A stretch of 64,000 bases of DNA from Massilia arenae (GCF_008014745.1 NZ_VPFD01000002.1:62001-126000), one strand, 5' to 3'. Numbered from the stretch's first letter, positions 1 through 9,112 are shown. A program made the numbers and translations. The notes: generated by a model not told the origin, from the letters alone.

Positions 1-159
1 CGCATGGCTCATCAGCTCGGGACTGCGCAGCAGCGGCACGAAGGGGCCGTAGACGGCGCCGCGCGGGCCTGCGGCGATCTCCTGCGCGGCGGCGCGCTGG
101 GCCTCGCTCAGTGCGTGATCCGGGATGGGGCCCAGGCGTTCGCTCATCTGCTCACTCAT
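1..159 (-). CDS. Carboxymuconolactone decarboxylase family protein (N-terminal part only)
   Basis: Only the first 53 codons are inside the window; the gene runs off the left edge. The start at 159 gives MSEQMSERLGPIPD, and a second in-frame ATG at 147 is equally plausible because neither has a strong Shine-Dalgarno. The visible part contains the segment LSEAQRAAAQEIAAGPRG followed by a GPFVPLLRSPEL stretch, which is how CMD/AhpD-like proteins commonly begin before their catalytic Cys-containing helix. That catalytic region is not visible, so enzyme class (decarboxylase versus peroxidase-like) cannot be told. It is divergent from the aminotransferase gene starting at 276. Confidence 0.6.
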   Translation of the reverse strand, partial: MSEQMSERLGPIPDHALSEAQRAAAQEIAAGPRGAVYGPFVPLLRSPELMSHA

Positions 160-275
160 GTGTTGCACCAAAAGTGAATCCACAGAAATATTCGCACGGC
201 CCGCGCTAAAAATCAAAAGAAGCCGTCGCCCGCCCGCTTATCGTCAAGTGTCGACCCCACTGGAGGTAAGCGTTC

Positions 276-1601
276 ATGAGCCACATCATCCATCGCAGCC
301 TGCGCCAGGTGCCGCCCCTCGCGGCCGGCGGCGAGGGCATCACGCTCGTCGACACCAACGGCAAGACCTACATCGACGCCAGCAGCGGTGCCGCCGTCTC
401 TTCGCTGGGCCACGGCCACCCGGACGTGATCACCGCCATGCACCGCCAGATCGACCGCTGCGCCTACGCCCACACTGCCTTCTTCACCACCGACGTGGCC
501 GAGCAGCTGGCCAAGCGCCTGGTCGAGGGCGGGCCGCAAGATATGGGCGGCGTGTATTTCGTCTCCGGCGGCTCCGAGGCGATGGAGACCGCGCTCAAGC
601 TGGCGCGCCAGTACTGGGTCGAGATGGGCGAGCCGCAGCGCACCCGCTTCCTGGCGCGGCGCCAGAGCTACCACGGCAATACGCTGGGTGCGCTGGGAGT
701 GGGCGGCAACGAGTGGCGGCGGCGCGCCTTCGCTCCGCTATTGAAGGATGCGCTGCGGGTATCGGCCTGCTACGAGTACCGCGGCCGCGCCGACGGCGTC
801 AGCGTCGACGACTACACCGCCGGCCTGCTCGACGAACTGGAGACGGCCATCCTGCGCGCCGGGCCCGAGAACATCATCGCCTTCGTGGCCGAGCCGGTAG
901 TGGGGGCGACCGGCGGCGCGATCCCGCCCACGCCGGGCTACTTCCAGGGCGTGCGAGAGATATGCGACCGCCATCGCATCCTGCTCATCGCCGACGAAGT
1001 CATGTGCGGCATGGGCCGCACCGGCACCATGTACGCGATCGAGCAGGACGGCGTGGCGCCTGACATCGTGGCCGTGGCCAAGGGCCTGGGCGCCGGCTAC
1101 CAGCCGATCGGTGCGGTGCTGGCGCACAAGGCGATCGTCGAGTGCCTGCGCAGCCGCAGCGGCATGTTCCAGCACGGGCACACCTATATCGGCCATCCGG
1201 TGGCCGCCGCCGCGGCGCTGGCGGTGCAGCAGGTGATCGAGCGCGACGACTTGCTGGCGCGCGTGCGCAGCCGCGGCGCGGTGCTGCGCCGCATGCTGGG
1301 CGATGTGTTCGGGGTGCACGAACACGTGGGCGACATCCGCGGACGCGGGCTGCTGCTGGCGCTGGAATTCGTGCGCGACAGGGAGACGAAGGAGCCGTTC
1401 GATCCCGAGCGCAAGCTGCATGCGGCGATCAAGGCCGAGGCGATGGCGCGCGGCCTGCTGGTCTATCCGATGGGGGGAACGATCGATGGGCAGCACGGCG
1501 ACCATGTGCTGCTGGCGCCGCCGTTCATTGCGACGCCGGCCGATCTGTCGGAGATCGTGTCGCGCCTGAGCGATGCTGTGGAGGCAGCGCTGTCGACGTG
1601 A
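276..1601 (+). CDS. Class III PLP-dependent aminotransferase
   Basis: A 441-residue protein of the fold-type I class III aminotransferases (omega-amino acid, ornithine or beta-alanine transaminases). The cofactor pocket is intact: the SGGSEAMETALKLAR segment binds the phosphate, Asp240 in LLIADEV contacts the pyridine nitrogen, and Lys269 in VAVAKGLGAGY forms the Schiff base. Length is normal for the family. These enzymes transfer an amino group from an omega- or alpha-amine to a keto acid in the cytoplasm; the donor cannot be read from sequence. A Shine-Dalgarno-like GGAGG lies just upstream (about 262-266). It stands alone: the next gene is convergent with an 18-nt gap. Confidence 0.88.
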   Translation: MSHIIHRSLRQVPPLAAGGEGITLVDTNGKTYIDASSGAAVSSLGHGHPDVITAMHRQIDRCAYAHTAFFTTDVAEQLAKRLVEGGPQDMGGVYFVSGGSEAMETALKLARQYWVEMGEPQRTRFLARRQSYHGNTLGALGVGGNEWRRRAFAPLLKDALRVSACYEYRGRADGVSVDDYTAGLLDELETAILRAGPENIIAFVAEPVVGATGGAIPPTPGYFQGVREICDRHRILLIADEVMCGMGRTGTMYAIEQDGVAPDIVAVAKGLGAGYQPIGAVLAHKAIVECLRSRSGMFQHGHTYIGHPVAAAAALAVQQVIERDDLLARVRSRGAVLRRMLGDVFGVHEHVGDIRGRGLLLALEFVRDRETKEPFDPERKLHAAIKAEAMARGLLVYPMGGTIDGQHGDHVLLAPPFIATPADLSEIVSRLSDAVEAALST

Positions 1602-1619
1602 CCGCGCCGCCGCAGGGTG

Positions 1620-2288
1620 TTATGCAACGACCTTGCGAATCCACTTGGCGATATCCTGCACCTCTTCCAGGCACAGCGTGTGCTGCATCTGATAGGCGTG
1701 CCACTCGACCTGGTAGCCGAGCGACTCGAGCACCTTGCGCGAATCTTCGGCGCGTGCGAACGGCACCACCGGATCCTGCACGCCATGCGCCATGAAGATC
1801 GGCGTGGCCAGGCTGGCTTCATGGCGCTCGGCGCCGGCCACGCTTGCCAGCGGCAGGTAGCCCGACAGGCACATCATGCCGGCCAGCGGTTCCGGGTGGC
1901 GCAGGCCGGTCTGCAGGGTCATCGCGCAGCCCTGCGAGAAGCCGGCCAGGATGATGCGCGAGGCCGGGATGCCGCGCGATTTTTCGCGGGCGATCAGCGC
2001 TTCGACCTGCAGCTGCGAGGCGCGCAGGCCGGCTTCGTCTTCGCGCCGCACCAGGTCGGTGGCGACGATGTCGTACCAGGAGCGCATCACGTAGCCGCCG
2101 TTGATCGTCACCGGCATCGTGTTCGCATGCGGGAACACGAAGCGGATGCCCGGCAGGCCGGCCAGGTCCAGTTCGCGCACCATCGGCACGAAGTCGTTGC
2201 CGTCGGCGCCCAGGCCGTGCAGCCAGATGATGGCGATTTCCGGGTTCGGCGCGGTCTCGACTTCAATGTTTTCCAGCAGCTGGCTCAT
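1620..2288 (-). CDS. Serine carboxylesterase / phospholipase-type alpha/beta hydrolase
   Basis: A 222-residue cytosolic alpha/beta hydrolase of the acyl-protein-thioesterase/YpfH-EstB group. The catalytic triad is readable: Ser118 in GFSQG, Asp172 in GVQDPVVP and His203 in MQHTLC. The oxyanion region LHGLGADG lies near residues 24-30. Such enzymes cleave short-chain carboxylic esters or lysophospholipids; the natural substrate is unknown. It is the last gene of a leftward group with mogA and darP (12-nt gap to mogA), so co-transcription is likely, although the three functions are not obviously connected. Confidence 0.85.
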   Translation of the reverse strand: MSQLLENIEVETAPNPEIAIIWLHGLGADGNDFVPMVRELDLAGLPGIRFVFPHANTMPVTINGGYVMRSWYDIVATDLVRREDEAGLRASQLQVEALIAREKSRGIPASRIILAGFSQGCAMTLQTGLRHPEPLAGMMCLSGYLPLASVAGAERHEASLATPIFMAHGVQDPVVPFARAEDSRKVLESLGYQVEWHAYQMQHTLCLEEVQDIAKWIRKVVA

Positions 2289-2300
2289 AGGCTCTCTTGT

Positions 2301-2921
2301 TTAAACAGCAGGCGCACGCAGCGCCGATTTGGGACGGAAGGTCTTGCTCACCACCGGATCGGTTTCCATGTACGGACCGCCAATCAGGTCGATGCAGTAG
2401 GGAACGGCCGCAAAAATGCCGCCGACGACCGTGTTGCCGGCGTCGTCCTTCAGTCCCTCGAGGGTTTCCTTGATCGACTTCGGCTGGCCCGGCAGGTTCA
2501 TGATCAGGGCCGCGTGGTCAGCAGTTTCGCGAATGACCGCGGTCTGGCGCGACAGGATCGCGGTCGGCACGAAGCGCAGGCTGATCTGGCGCATCTGCTC
2601 GCCGAAGCCGGGCATTTCCTTGGTGGCGACGGCCAGCGTGGCCTCGGGCGTGACGTCGCGCCGCGCCGGACCGGTGCCCCCGGTGGTCAGCACCAGGTGG
2701 CAGCGGGCGCTATCGACCAGCTCGACCAGGGTCGCCTCGATAGCGGCGCGGTCGTCCGGGATCAATCGCGTCTCGACCCGAAATGGCGTGGTGATCGCCC
2801 CCGCCAGCCACTCGTTCAGCGCCGGGATGCCCTTGTCTTCATAGACGCCACCGCTGGCGCGGTCGGAGACCGACACCAGGCCGATCACCAGTTCCTGATT
2901 ACTCGTCGTCTGACTCGTCAT
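2301..2921 (-). CDS. mog: Molybdopterin adenylyltransferase MogA
   Basis: A 206-residue MoaB/Mog-family protein. It adenylates molybdopterin with ATP ahead of molybdenum insertion by MoeA, the last steps of molybdenum cofactor synthesis. The family signature is present: GLVSVSDRAS at residues 14-23, the TTGGTGP loop at 79-85 and the conserved Asp89 in the following RRDVTPEAT segment, plus a NLPGQPKSI loop that is typical of Mog proteins. The gene overlaps the end of darP by 23 nt, so translation is probably coupled. The chosen ATG is inside darP; no other Moco gene is in the window. Confidence 0.9.
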   Translation of the reverse strand: MTSQTTSNQELVIGLVSVSDRASGGVYEDKGIPALNEWLAGAITTPFRVETRLIPDDRAAIEATLVELVDSARCHLVLTTGGTGPARRDVTPEATLAVATKEMPGFGEQMRQISLRFVPTAILSRQTAVIRETADHAALIMNLPGQPKSIKETLEGLKDDAGNTVVGGIFAAVPYCIDLIGGPYMETDPVVSKTFRPKSALRAPAV

Positions 2922-3492
2922 CGTTGGCCTCTTCTTCAGCGTCGGCTTTCTTCTTCTTGCCCAGGTCCTTCAGGATCTGGAAGATTTCGCGGTAGGCCTT
3001 CGGCGGCTTGGACTCGGCCACTTCCTTGCGCGCGTTGCGGATCAGGGTGCGCAGGTGCTGGACGTCGAGTTCAGGATTCTCTTCGAGCAGGACGGTCAGC
3101 GCCTTGTCGTCGGCCAGCAGCTTCTCGCGGCGGCGCTCGAGCGCGTGCAGCGACGCCGTCTCGGCTTTCGATGCGCCTTTCCAGCTGTCGATGGTGCGCT
3201 GGATGATGGCGACTTCTTCCTCGTCCAGGGTGCGCATCTTCTTGCCCACGAACTGCATGGCGCGGCGGCGGCCTTCGTGGTTGGTGATGGTCTGGGTTTC
3301 AAGGATGACATCGCGAATGTCTTCCGGCATCGGCACGCGCTTGACGCGGTCGCGCGGTGCCTCGACGAGCTGTTCGCCGAGCTTTTGCAACTCATTCGAC
3401 TGGCGCTTGAGTTCCGACTTGGAAGGGCGGTCGTATTCGGGTTCGAACTCGTTCGACTGGAAGCCGACGGAGCCGCGATTTGGATTAGGCAT
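2899..3492 (-). CDS. darP: Ribosome biogenesis factor DarP (YjgA family, DUF615)
   Basis: A 197-residue, highly charged protein of the YjgA/DarP family, which associates with late 50S precursors and helps mature the peptidyl-transferase centre. The sequence shows the family's SKSELKRQSNELQKLGEQLV segment near residues 24-43, the RRRAMQFVGKKMR segment in the middle, and a Lys-rich then acidic C-terminal tail (KKKKADAEEEANDDESDDE). It is the first gene of the leftward darP-mog-esterase group and is divergent from pmbA, whose start is 94 nt away. Confidence 0.9.
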   Translation of the reverse strand: MPNPNRGSVGFQSNEFEPEYDRPSKSELKRQSNELQKLGEQLVEAPRDRVKRVPMPEDIRDVILETQTITNHEGRRRAMQFVGKKMRTLDEEEVAIIQRTIDSWKGASKAETASLHALERRREKLLADDKALTVLLEENPELDVQHLRTLIRNARKEVAESKPPKAYREIFQILKDLGKKKKADAEEEANDDESDDE

Positions 3493-3586
3493 GATATGAA
3501 TGGATTTGATTGGCGCGGGGCCGATCAGTGAAAACTGTAAACGGCTGCTATGATAACTGTTTTAGGGCCTGCCACGAAAAACACCT

Positions 3587-4939
3587 ATGAACGACAACGC
3601 TTTTACCCACACCCAGGATCAGCTCAAACAGCTGGCGCGCGACGTACTGGCGTTCGCCCGCGAGCAGGGCGCGACCGACGCCTCGGTCGAGATCAGCGAA
3701 GGGAGCGGTTTGTCGATTTCTGTGCGTAAAGGCAACATCGAGACGATCGAGCAAAACAAAGACAAGGGCCTGGGCGTCACCGTCTACGTTGGACAGCGCC
3801 GCGGCAATGCCAGCACCTCCGATTTCTCGACCGGCTCGCTCAAGGCGACGGTGGAGGCGGCCGCCAACATCGCCCGCTTCACCGCCGAGGACGATTGCGC
3901 CGGCCTGCCCGATGCCGATCTGCTGGAGCTGGCGCCGCGTGATCTGCGCCTGTTCTACCCATGGCAGATCAGCACCGAAGAAGCGGTGGAGCTGGCCAAG
4001 CGCTGCGAAAACGCCGCCTTCGAGGTCGACAAGCGCATCACCAACAGCGAAGGCGCCAGCGTCTACGTCCAGCAATCGCATTTCGTCGGCGCCAACTCGC
4101 GCGGCTTCATCGGCGGCTACCCGTTCTCGCGCCACACGATCTCGGTGGCGCCGATCGCCGGCAAGGGCAATCAGATGCAGCGCGACGACTGGTACACCTC
4201 GTCGCGCAACCCGAAGGAACTGGCCAAGCCCGAGAAAGTGGGCCGCTACGCCGCCGAGCGCGCGCTGGCGCGCCTGAATGCGCGCAAACTCAATACCCGC
4301 ACCTGCCCGGTGCTGTTCGAAGCGCCGCTGGCCGCGGGCCTCTTGGGCGCCTTCGTGCAAGCGGTGTCGGGCGGCGCGCTGTACCGCAAGTCGACCTTCC
4401 TGCTCGATACCCTGGGCAAGCAGGTCTTCCCCTCGCACATCCAGATCGTCGAAGACCCGCACCTGGTCGGCGCGGTCGGCTCGGCCCCGTTCGACGAAGA
4501 GGGCGTCAAGACCGTGCGCCGCAAGGTGATCGCCGATGGCGTGCTGCAGGGGTACTTCCTGTCCTCGTATTCGGCGCGCAAGTTGGGCATGAAAACCACC
4601 GGCAATGCCGGCGGCTCGCACAATCTCGAGATCGTCTCCAAGGACACCCGCCGCAGCGACGATTTCGAAGGCATGCTGCGTAAACTCGGCACCGGCCTGC
4701 TGGTGACCGAACTGATGGGCCAGGGCGTCAACTACGTGACCGGCGACTATTCGCGCGGCGCGTCGGGCTACTGGGTCGAGAACGGCATCATCCAGTATCC
4801 GGTCGAAGAGATCACCATCGCCGGCAATATGCGTGAGATGTTCCAGCAAATCGTTGCCGTCGGTAACGATACCCTCGTACGCGGCAACAAGACCACCGGC
4901 TCGATCCTGATCGAGAAGATGGTCGTGGCCGGTAACTGA
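3587..4939 (+). CDS. pmbA: Metalloprotease PmbA (TldE)
   Basis: A 450-residue TldD/PmbA-family (peptidase family U62/M103) protein. With TldD it forms a cytosolic heterodimeric metalloprotease implicated in modified-peptide maturation and degradation of unfolded helical peptides. Characteristic stretches are SVEISEGSGLSISVRKGNIE near the N-terminus, RRGNASTSDFS near residue 70, and the C-terminal GVNYVTGDYSRGASGYWVENG block. As expected for the PmbA/TldE subunit, no HExxxH zinc motif is seen; that belongs to TldD, which is not in the window. The small gene at 4954 follows after 14 nt. Confidence 0.93.
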   Translation: MNDNAFTHTQDQLKQLARDVLAFAREQGATDASVEISEGSGLSISVRKGNIETIEQNKDKGLGVTVYVGQRRGNASTSDFSTGSLKATVEAAANIARFTAEDDCAGLPDADLLELAPRDLRLFYPWQISTEEAVELAKRCENAAFEVDKRITNSEGASVYVQQSHFVGANSRGFIGGYPFSRHTISVAPIAGKGNQMQRDDWYTSSRNPKELAKPEKVGRYAAERALARLNARKLNTRTCPVLFEAPLAAGLLGAFVQAVSGGALYRKSTFLLDTLGKQVFPSHIQIVEDPHLVGAVGSAPFDEEGVKTVRRKVIADGVLQGYFLSSYSARKLGMKTTGNAGGSHNLEIVSKDTRRSDDFEGMLRKLGTGLLVTELMGQGVNYVTGDYSRGASGYWVENGIIQYPVEEITIAGNMREMFQQIVAVGNDTLVRGNKTTGSILIEKMVVAGN

Positions 4940-4953
4940 AAGAGGAGCACGCC

Positions 4954-5196
4954 ATGGGCCGATTCGTCCGCATCGACAAGGAAAGCAGCCCCAAGACGGT
5001 GCTGCTCAATCTCGACCTGGTGGCCACCGTCGAGCTGGCCCCGCAATCCGACCTGCTCAGTTCGGCCGGCGCGGACAGCCGCAAGGTCTACGCTACTTTC
5101 CTGGCGTCCGATAAAACCGCGATCGCGACCCTGCATTTCGACAGCATCGCGGATGCGAATGCGTGGGTCAAGACGCACCTGGGCGTGGATCTGTAA
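4954..5196 (+). CDS. Small conserved hypothetical protein
   Basis: An 80-residue protein preceded by an AGAGGAG Shine-Dalgarno and lying 14 nt after pmbA, so it is probably in the same transcript. It has no signal peptide or membrane segment. The pattern (MGRFVRIDKE, then VLLNLDLVATVEL, then a YATFLASDKTAIATLHFDS strand pair and a helix SIADANAWVKTHLG) suggests a small alpha/beta fold of the kind found in single-domain proteins that report a value range. I do not recognise a function. A strong bidirectional terminator follows. Confidence 0.75.
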   Translation: MGRFVRIDKESSPKTVLLNLDLVATVELAPQSDLLSSAGADSRKVYATFLASDKTAIATLHFDSIADANAWVKTHLGVDL

Positions 5197-5213
5197 GCCT
5201 TCTGTTCAGCGCG

Positions 5214-5247
5214 AAAAAAACGCTCCGTCTTGCGGAGCGTTTTTTTT
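5214..5247. terminator. Bidirectional rho-independent terminator
   Basis: A 9-bp GC-rich stem (AACGCTCCG / CGGAGCGTT, arms 5219-5227 and 5233-5241) with a 5-nt loop is flanked by seven A on the left and a T run on the right. It can therefore terminate both the rightward pmbA unit and the leftward M14 peptidase gene ending at 5263. Confidence 0.92.
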
Positions 5248-5262
5248 ATTGGCGGATCTGAA

Positions 5263-6396
5263 TTACTTGACCGCGCGGATCGCGTTCAGCACCGGCTGCA
5301 GCACCGCGGCGCCCAGGCGCGCGCTGCGTGCGCCGTCCCAGCCGACTTGCGGATCCGGGTCGTTGGCGTTGTCCTTGAATGGCAGTTCCAGGGTGAGCGA
5401 CAGGCAGCCGAAGGCGTGGGTGATGTGCGGCGAACCCATGGTCAGGGTCTCTTCGGTGTACGGCGTGGCGCCGTAGCCGTGCACGTCCTGGAAGTCCGGG
5501 CTGGCGATCTTGAAATCGGCGATGAAGCGGTCTTGTGCTTCTCCCTGTTCCTTGGTGAAGTTCGGCAGCGATTCGCTGCCGGCCACGAACACATAGGGCA
5601 GGCCTTCGTCGCCGTGCACGTCCAGGCACAGGTCGACGCCAGTCTCGTGCATTTTCTGCAGCACCAGGAAGACCTCGGGGCTGCGCTCCATGCTCGGCTT
5701 GAGCCATTCGCGGTTGAGGTTGGCGCCGGCCGCATTGGTGCGCAGGTTGCCGCGCACCGAGCCGTCCGGATTCATGTTCGGCACCACGTAGAACACCGAC
5801 TCTTTCAATAACTGGCGCCCGAACGGGTGGGCCGGATCCAGCAGCGCGTCGAGCATGCCCTCGACGAACCATTCGGCCATCGTCTCGCCCGGGTGCTGGC
5901 GCGCGATCACCCACACCTTCTTTTTACCCTCGGCCGGCTCGCCGATCACCAGCATGTTCAGGTCGCGACCATCGACGGTCGAGCCCAGGTCGAGCATGCG
6001 CACGTTCTCGGCCATCTGGGCGCGGTCCAGCAGCTCCAGGTGGCGTTCCCACGAATATGGCTCGAAATACGCGTAGTAGACGCTGTCCATGCCCGGGGTG
6101 TGCTCGATGGTGAGCACCTGGCCATCGAACGAGGTCGGCACGCGGAACCAGTTGACGCGGTCGTAGCTTGCCATCGCCTGGTAGCCTTCCCAGCCGGCCG
6201 TATAAGCGGCGTTGCCGGCGTTGAGCAGGCGGATGGAGCAGGCTTCGCCTTGCGCGCCCTGCAGGCGGAAGTAGAACCACTGGATGATGTCGGCGTGCGA
6301 GTCCTTGCGGATGTTCAGGTCGATGGCGTTGGCGCTGGTGGCGTTCACGACCTCGATGGCGCCAGCGTCGAATTGGCTGCTGATCTTGATAGACAT
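5263..6396 (-). CDS. M14-family zinc carboxypeptidase (AGBL/CCP-like)
   Basis: A 377-residue peptidase with the beta-sandwich N-domain typical of the cytosolic carboxypeptidase (CCP/AGBL, M14D) subfamily followed by the M14 catalytic domain. Zinc ligands are His168 and Glu171 (RQHPGETMAEW) and His261 (DVHGDEG); substrate residues NPDG (209-212) and NLNRE (226-230) and the general-base Glu337 (TLELPF) are present. The start at 6396 is preferred because an AGGA motif precedes it and the N-domain begins at once; the frame remains open further upstream into the LysR gene but that part is not protein-like. No signal peptide, so it probably trims peptides in the cytoplasm. Confidence 0.88.
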   Translation of the reverse strand: MSIKISSQFDAGAIEVVNATSANAIDLNIRKDSHADIIQWFYFRLQGAQGEACSIRLLNAGNAAYTAGWEGYQAMASYDRVNWFRVPTSFDGQVLTIEHTPGMDSVYYAYFEPYSWERHLELLDRAQMAENVRMLDLGSTVDGRDLNMLVIGEPAEGKKKVWVIARQHPGETMAEWFVEGMLDALLDPAHPFGRQLLKESVFYVVPNMNPDGSVRGNLRTNAAGANLNREWLKPSMERSPEVFLVLQKMHETGVDLCLDVHGDEGLPYVFVAGSESLPNFTKEQGEAQDRFIADFKIASPDFQDVHGYGATPYTEETLTMGSPHITHAFGCLSLTLELPFKDNANDPDPQVGWDGARSARLGAAVLQPVLNAIRAVK

Positions 6397-6461
6397 GGTG
6401 TTGTCCTGTGTTGGGAAGGTACGTTGAAGCATCGATGATACCCGTTTTCGATAATCCCTCG

Positions 6462-7391
6462 CTAGGCGGGCCTGGCGCCGGGCAGGGCGGCGAAATGACG
6501 CTGCAGGGCGTCCAGCGCAACCTTTACCTTGGCCGGATCGCCGTCGCGCCGCGGCGTCATGGCCGCCACCGGCAGTGCCGGCAACTGCCAGTGCGGCAGC
6601 ACGCGCACCAGGGCGCCACGTTCGAGGGCGGGGTGGACGTCGGCATGGCCCAGCAGCGCAAGGCCCATTCCCTGTTCGCACATCTGCTGCAGCGAGAGCT
6701 GGTTGTTGCTGAGGATGCGCACGCCGACGCGCATGTGCTCGCGCTGCTCCCCCTGCCGCAGGTCGAGCTCCATGGATGGCACGCCGTCGTCGCCTTTCGA
6801 CTCGACTGCCTGGCGCATCGACCCCAGCCAGTGATGGTTTGATAGCGCACGCGGCGTGTCCGGCATGCCGTGGCGTTCGATATAGGCCGGCGCCGCACAC
6901 ACGATCACCTCGAACCGGCACAGGCGGCGTGCTATCCAGCCCGAATCGGGCAGGCGGCCGGCGCGGATGGCGATGTCGATGCGGGCGTCGATCAGGTCGA
7001 TCATGGCGTCGTCGACCAGCAGCCGCAGGCGCAGCTGCGGCCACGCGGCCAGCACCGGCGCCAGGGCCGGCGCGATGTGCAGGCCGAAGCCCACCGGCGC
7101 CGCCACCCGCAGCTCGCCGCTCGGCGCGTCGCGCGCATGCAGCAGCGAGTCGTTGGCCGCATTGGCCGCTTCGAGCAAGCGCAGGCAGTGCGGATAGCAG
7201 CGCGCGCCGGCCTCGGTCAGGGTCAGCTTGCGTGTCGAGCGGTACAGCAGCGTCACACCGGCCTGCCGCTCGAGCGCGCGGATGGTCTGGCTGACGGCGG
7301 ACGGGCTCATGCCCAGCCGGCGCGCGGCGGCGCTCATCGAGCCGCTCGAGACCGTTTCGGCGAATACCGCATAGGGTTTCAGGTCGTTCAT
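6462..7391 (-). CDS. LysR-family transcriptional regulator
   Basis: A 309-residue LTTR. The N-terminal winged helix-turn-helix (about residues 17-60) contains SAAARRLGMSPSAVSQTIR and the family hallmark RSTRKLTLTEAG; the rest is a periplasmic-binding-protein-like effector domain. It is divergently transcribed from the oxidoreductase gene at 7492 with 100 nt between the starts, the usual layout for an LTTR and its target. It is of the CrgA-like group that often controls NAD(P)H-dependent oxidoreductases. Confidence 0.88.
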   Translation of the reverse strand: MNDLKPYAVFAETVSSGSMSAAARRLGMSPSAVSQTIRALERQAGVTLLYRSTRKLTLTEAGARCYPHCLRLLEAANAANDSLLHARDAPSGELRVAAPVGFGLHIAPALAPVLAAWPQLRLRLLVDDAMIDLIDARIDIAIRAGRLPDSGWIARRLCRFEVIVCAAPAYIERHGMPDTPRALSNHHWLGSMRQAVESKGDDGVPSMELDLRQGEQREHMRVGVRILSNNQLSLQQMCEQGMGLALLGHADVHPALERGALVRVLPHWQLPALPVAAMTPRRDGDPAKVKVALDALQRHFAALPGARPA

Positions 7392-7491
7392 CTATTAGCC
7401 TGGCTTCAAGGTGATAGTGGATGCAGCCATCTTATCGCCTTATCGTGAAGCCGATATCGTAGGCGGATCGATCACATCATTGGAGTCACGC

Positions 7492-8151
7492 ATGAACATC
7501 GCCCTGATCGGCGCCACCGGCTTCGTCGGCGCCGCCGTCCTTACTACTCTCCTGCAACGCGGTCACCAGGTCACGGCGCTGGTGCGCGATCCGTCGAAGC
7601 TGGCGCCGCAGCCCGGCCTGACCGCGGCGGTGGCCGACGCCTATGACGCCGATGCGATCGCGGCCGCCGTGCGCGGTCACGATGCCGTCGTCTCGGCCTT
7701 CAATCCTGGCTGGAACGATCCCACCCTGTACGACAACTTCATGCGCGGCAGCGCGGCCATCGAGCGTGGCGTCGAACTCGGCGGCGTGCGGCGCCTGCTG
7801 GTGGTCGGCGGCGCCGGCAGCCTGTTCGTGGCGCCTGGCGTGCAACTGGTCGACACGCCCGAATTTGTCGACCACGTGCCGCCCAATATCGTGCCGGGCG
7901 CGCAGGCAGCGCGCGACGCGCTGAACACGCTGCGCGCAAATACCACGCTGGACTGGACCTTCCTCAGCCCGCCCGCGATGCTGGGACAGGGCGAGGCGAC
8001 CGGCGGCTACCGTGTCGGCGGCGAAGACTTGCTGATGGACGGCGACAAGCCGGCCGGTATCGCGGTGGCCGACCTGGCGCTCGCGATCGCCGACGAGATC
8101 GAACAGCCGCGCCATGTGCGGGCGCGCTTCACCGTCGCAAGCCCGGCGTAA
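7492..8151 (+). CDS. NAD(P)-binding Rossmann-fold oxidoreductase (NmrA/SDR-like)
   Basis: A 219-residue atypical short-chain dehydrogenase/NmrA-like protein with the dinucleotide motif GATGFVGAA at residues 7-15. It lacks an obvious YxxxK pair, so it may be a flavin/NAD(P)H reductase or a redox sensor. The ATG at 7492 is chosen because it has a TGGAG Shine-Dalgarno and the beta-alpha-beta fold begins immediately; an upstream in-frame ATG at 7411 would lie in the divergent promoter. Its stop codon abuts the convergent paaX stop with no spacer. Confidence 0.82.
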   Translation: MNIALIGATGFVGAAVLTTLLQRGHQVTALVRDPSKLAPQPGLTAAVADAYDADAIAAAVRGHDAVVSAFNPGWNDPTLYDNFMRGSAAIERGVELGGVRRLLVVGGAGSLFVAPGVQLVDTPEFVDHVPPNIVPGAQAARDALNTLRANTTLDWTFLSPPAMLGQGEATGGYRVGGEDLLMDGDKPAGIAVADLALAIADEIEQPRHVRARFTVASPA

Positions 8152-9099
8152 TCAATCGCGCAGACCGCCGAAGCGTCCGTGATAGGCGGCGTCGGCATCC
8201 GGCGTCGCCGCGTCTTCCTTGCGCAGCATGGCCAGCACGTGCTCCTCGGCGCGCGCGTGGCACAGGCGGTAGATCTCGCGCGCCAGCGCGTAGGCGTCGG
8301 TCCCCGGCCACGGCTGCGGCAGCAGGGCCAGTGGCAGCATCGGGTCGTGCAGCTGTACCCGCCGGTAGGCGTGAATCAAGAGGGTACGGATCGCGAACGC
8401 ATCCTCGGGCCTCACATCGCCCTGGCCCAGCATGTCGGGCAGCGGCGCGAAGCGCTCGATGAAGCCGCGATAGGCAGTCACCACCGCGTCGAGATTCCAG
8501 CAGTCGCCCACCAGCTCGGGCAGCGGGCGCGATCCCATGCCTGGCAGCTCGTCGACCTGGCACACGAAGACCTTGTCGACGGCATCCGCGCGTGCCAGGA
8601 TCTCGCGCAGCGTGTCGCGCTCGGGCGCCGGATGCGCCATCACTCCCGTCGCCAGCATCGCAAAACCCTCCCACTCGAGTTCCTTGCGCAGCAGGGTGCG
8701 CAGCTCGCTGTCGATGCTGGCGCTCTTGCCATGCGGCGCCAGCACGAAGGTCCAGCGCCCGTCCCAGTCCAGGCCCGGCGCCGAATAGATGCGGCGGTTG
8801 GCGCGCTCGAAGCGGGGCAGCGCCTTGGGCTCGATCGCATAGCGGCTGCGCCGGCCTTCGCGGCTGGCCGTCAGCCAGCCTTCCTGCACCAGGCGGAACA
8901 CGCTGGTGCGCACCAGCCGGTCGCCGACGCCGAGCGGGCCCACCAGCTCGATCATGCTGCCCAGCCAGAAGGCGCCGCCATGCGGGGCGATCGTGTCGCC
9001 GCACACGGTCACCACCAGCGACTTGTGGCGTGGCGGATCGAGGGCCAGGTGGTGGGCGATCCACTCAGTGCTGGAGAGTCGTTTCATGATTGCGGTCAA
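8152..9099 (-). CDS. paaX: Phenylacetate degradation repressor PaaX
   Basis: A 315-residue PaaX-family repressor: an N-terminal winged-helix DNA-binding domain (RSLVVTVCGD-like region with RTSVFRLVQEGWL near residue 67) and the PaaX effector/C-terminal domains. In Escherichia coli PaaX binds the paa promoters and is released by phenylacetyl-CoA. It is divergent from paaA (105 nt apart), so the shared intergenic region is its probable operator. The start may be Met5 (MKRLSSTEW) rather than the first ATG. Homology over the full length with PaaX-type regulators is clear by eye, but ligand was not verified. Confidence 0.9.
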   Translation of the reverse strand: MTAIMKRLSSTEWIAHHLALDPPRHKSLVVTVCGDTIAPHGGAFWLGSMIELVGPLGVGDRLVRTSVFRLVQEGWLTASREGRRSRYAIEPKALPRFERANRRIYSAPGLDWDGRWTFVLAPHGKSASIDSELRTLLRKELEWEGFAMLATGVMAHPAPERDTLREILARADAVDKVFVCQVDELPGMGSRPLPELVGDCWNLDAVVTAYRGFIERFAPLPDMLGQGDVRPEDAFAIRTLLIHAYRRVQLHDPMLPLALLPQPWPGTDAYALAREIYRLCHARAEEHVLAMLRKEDAATPDADAAYHGRFGGLRD

Positions 9100-9112
9100 T
9101 TTTTCGTGCTGC

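Noticed and set aside
6397-7044. Upstream continuation of the M14 peptidase frame into the LysR gene
   Set aside because: The added residues are not protein-like and a ribosome site and correct domain start exist at 6396.
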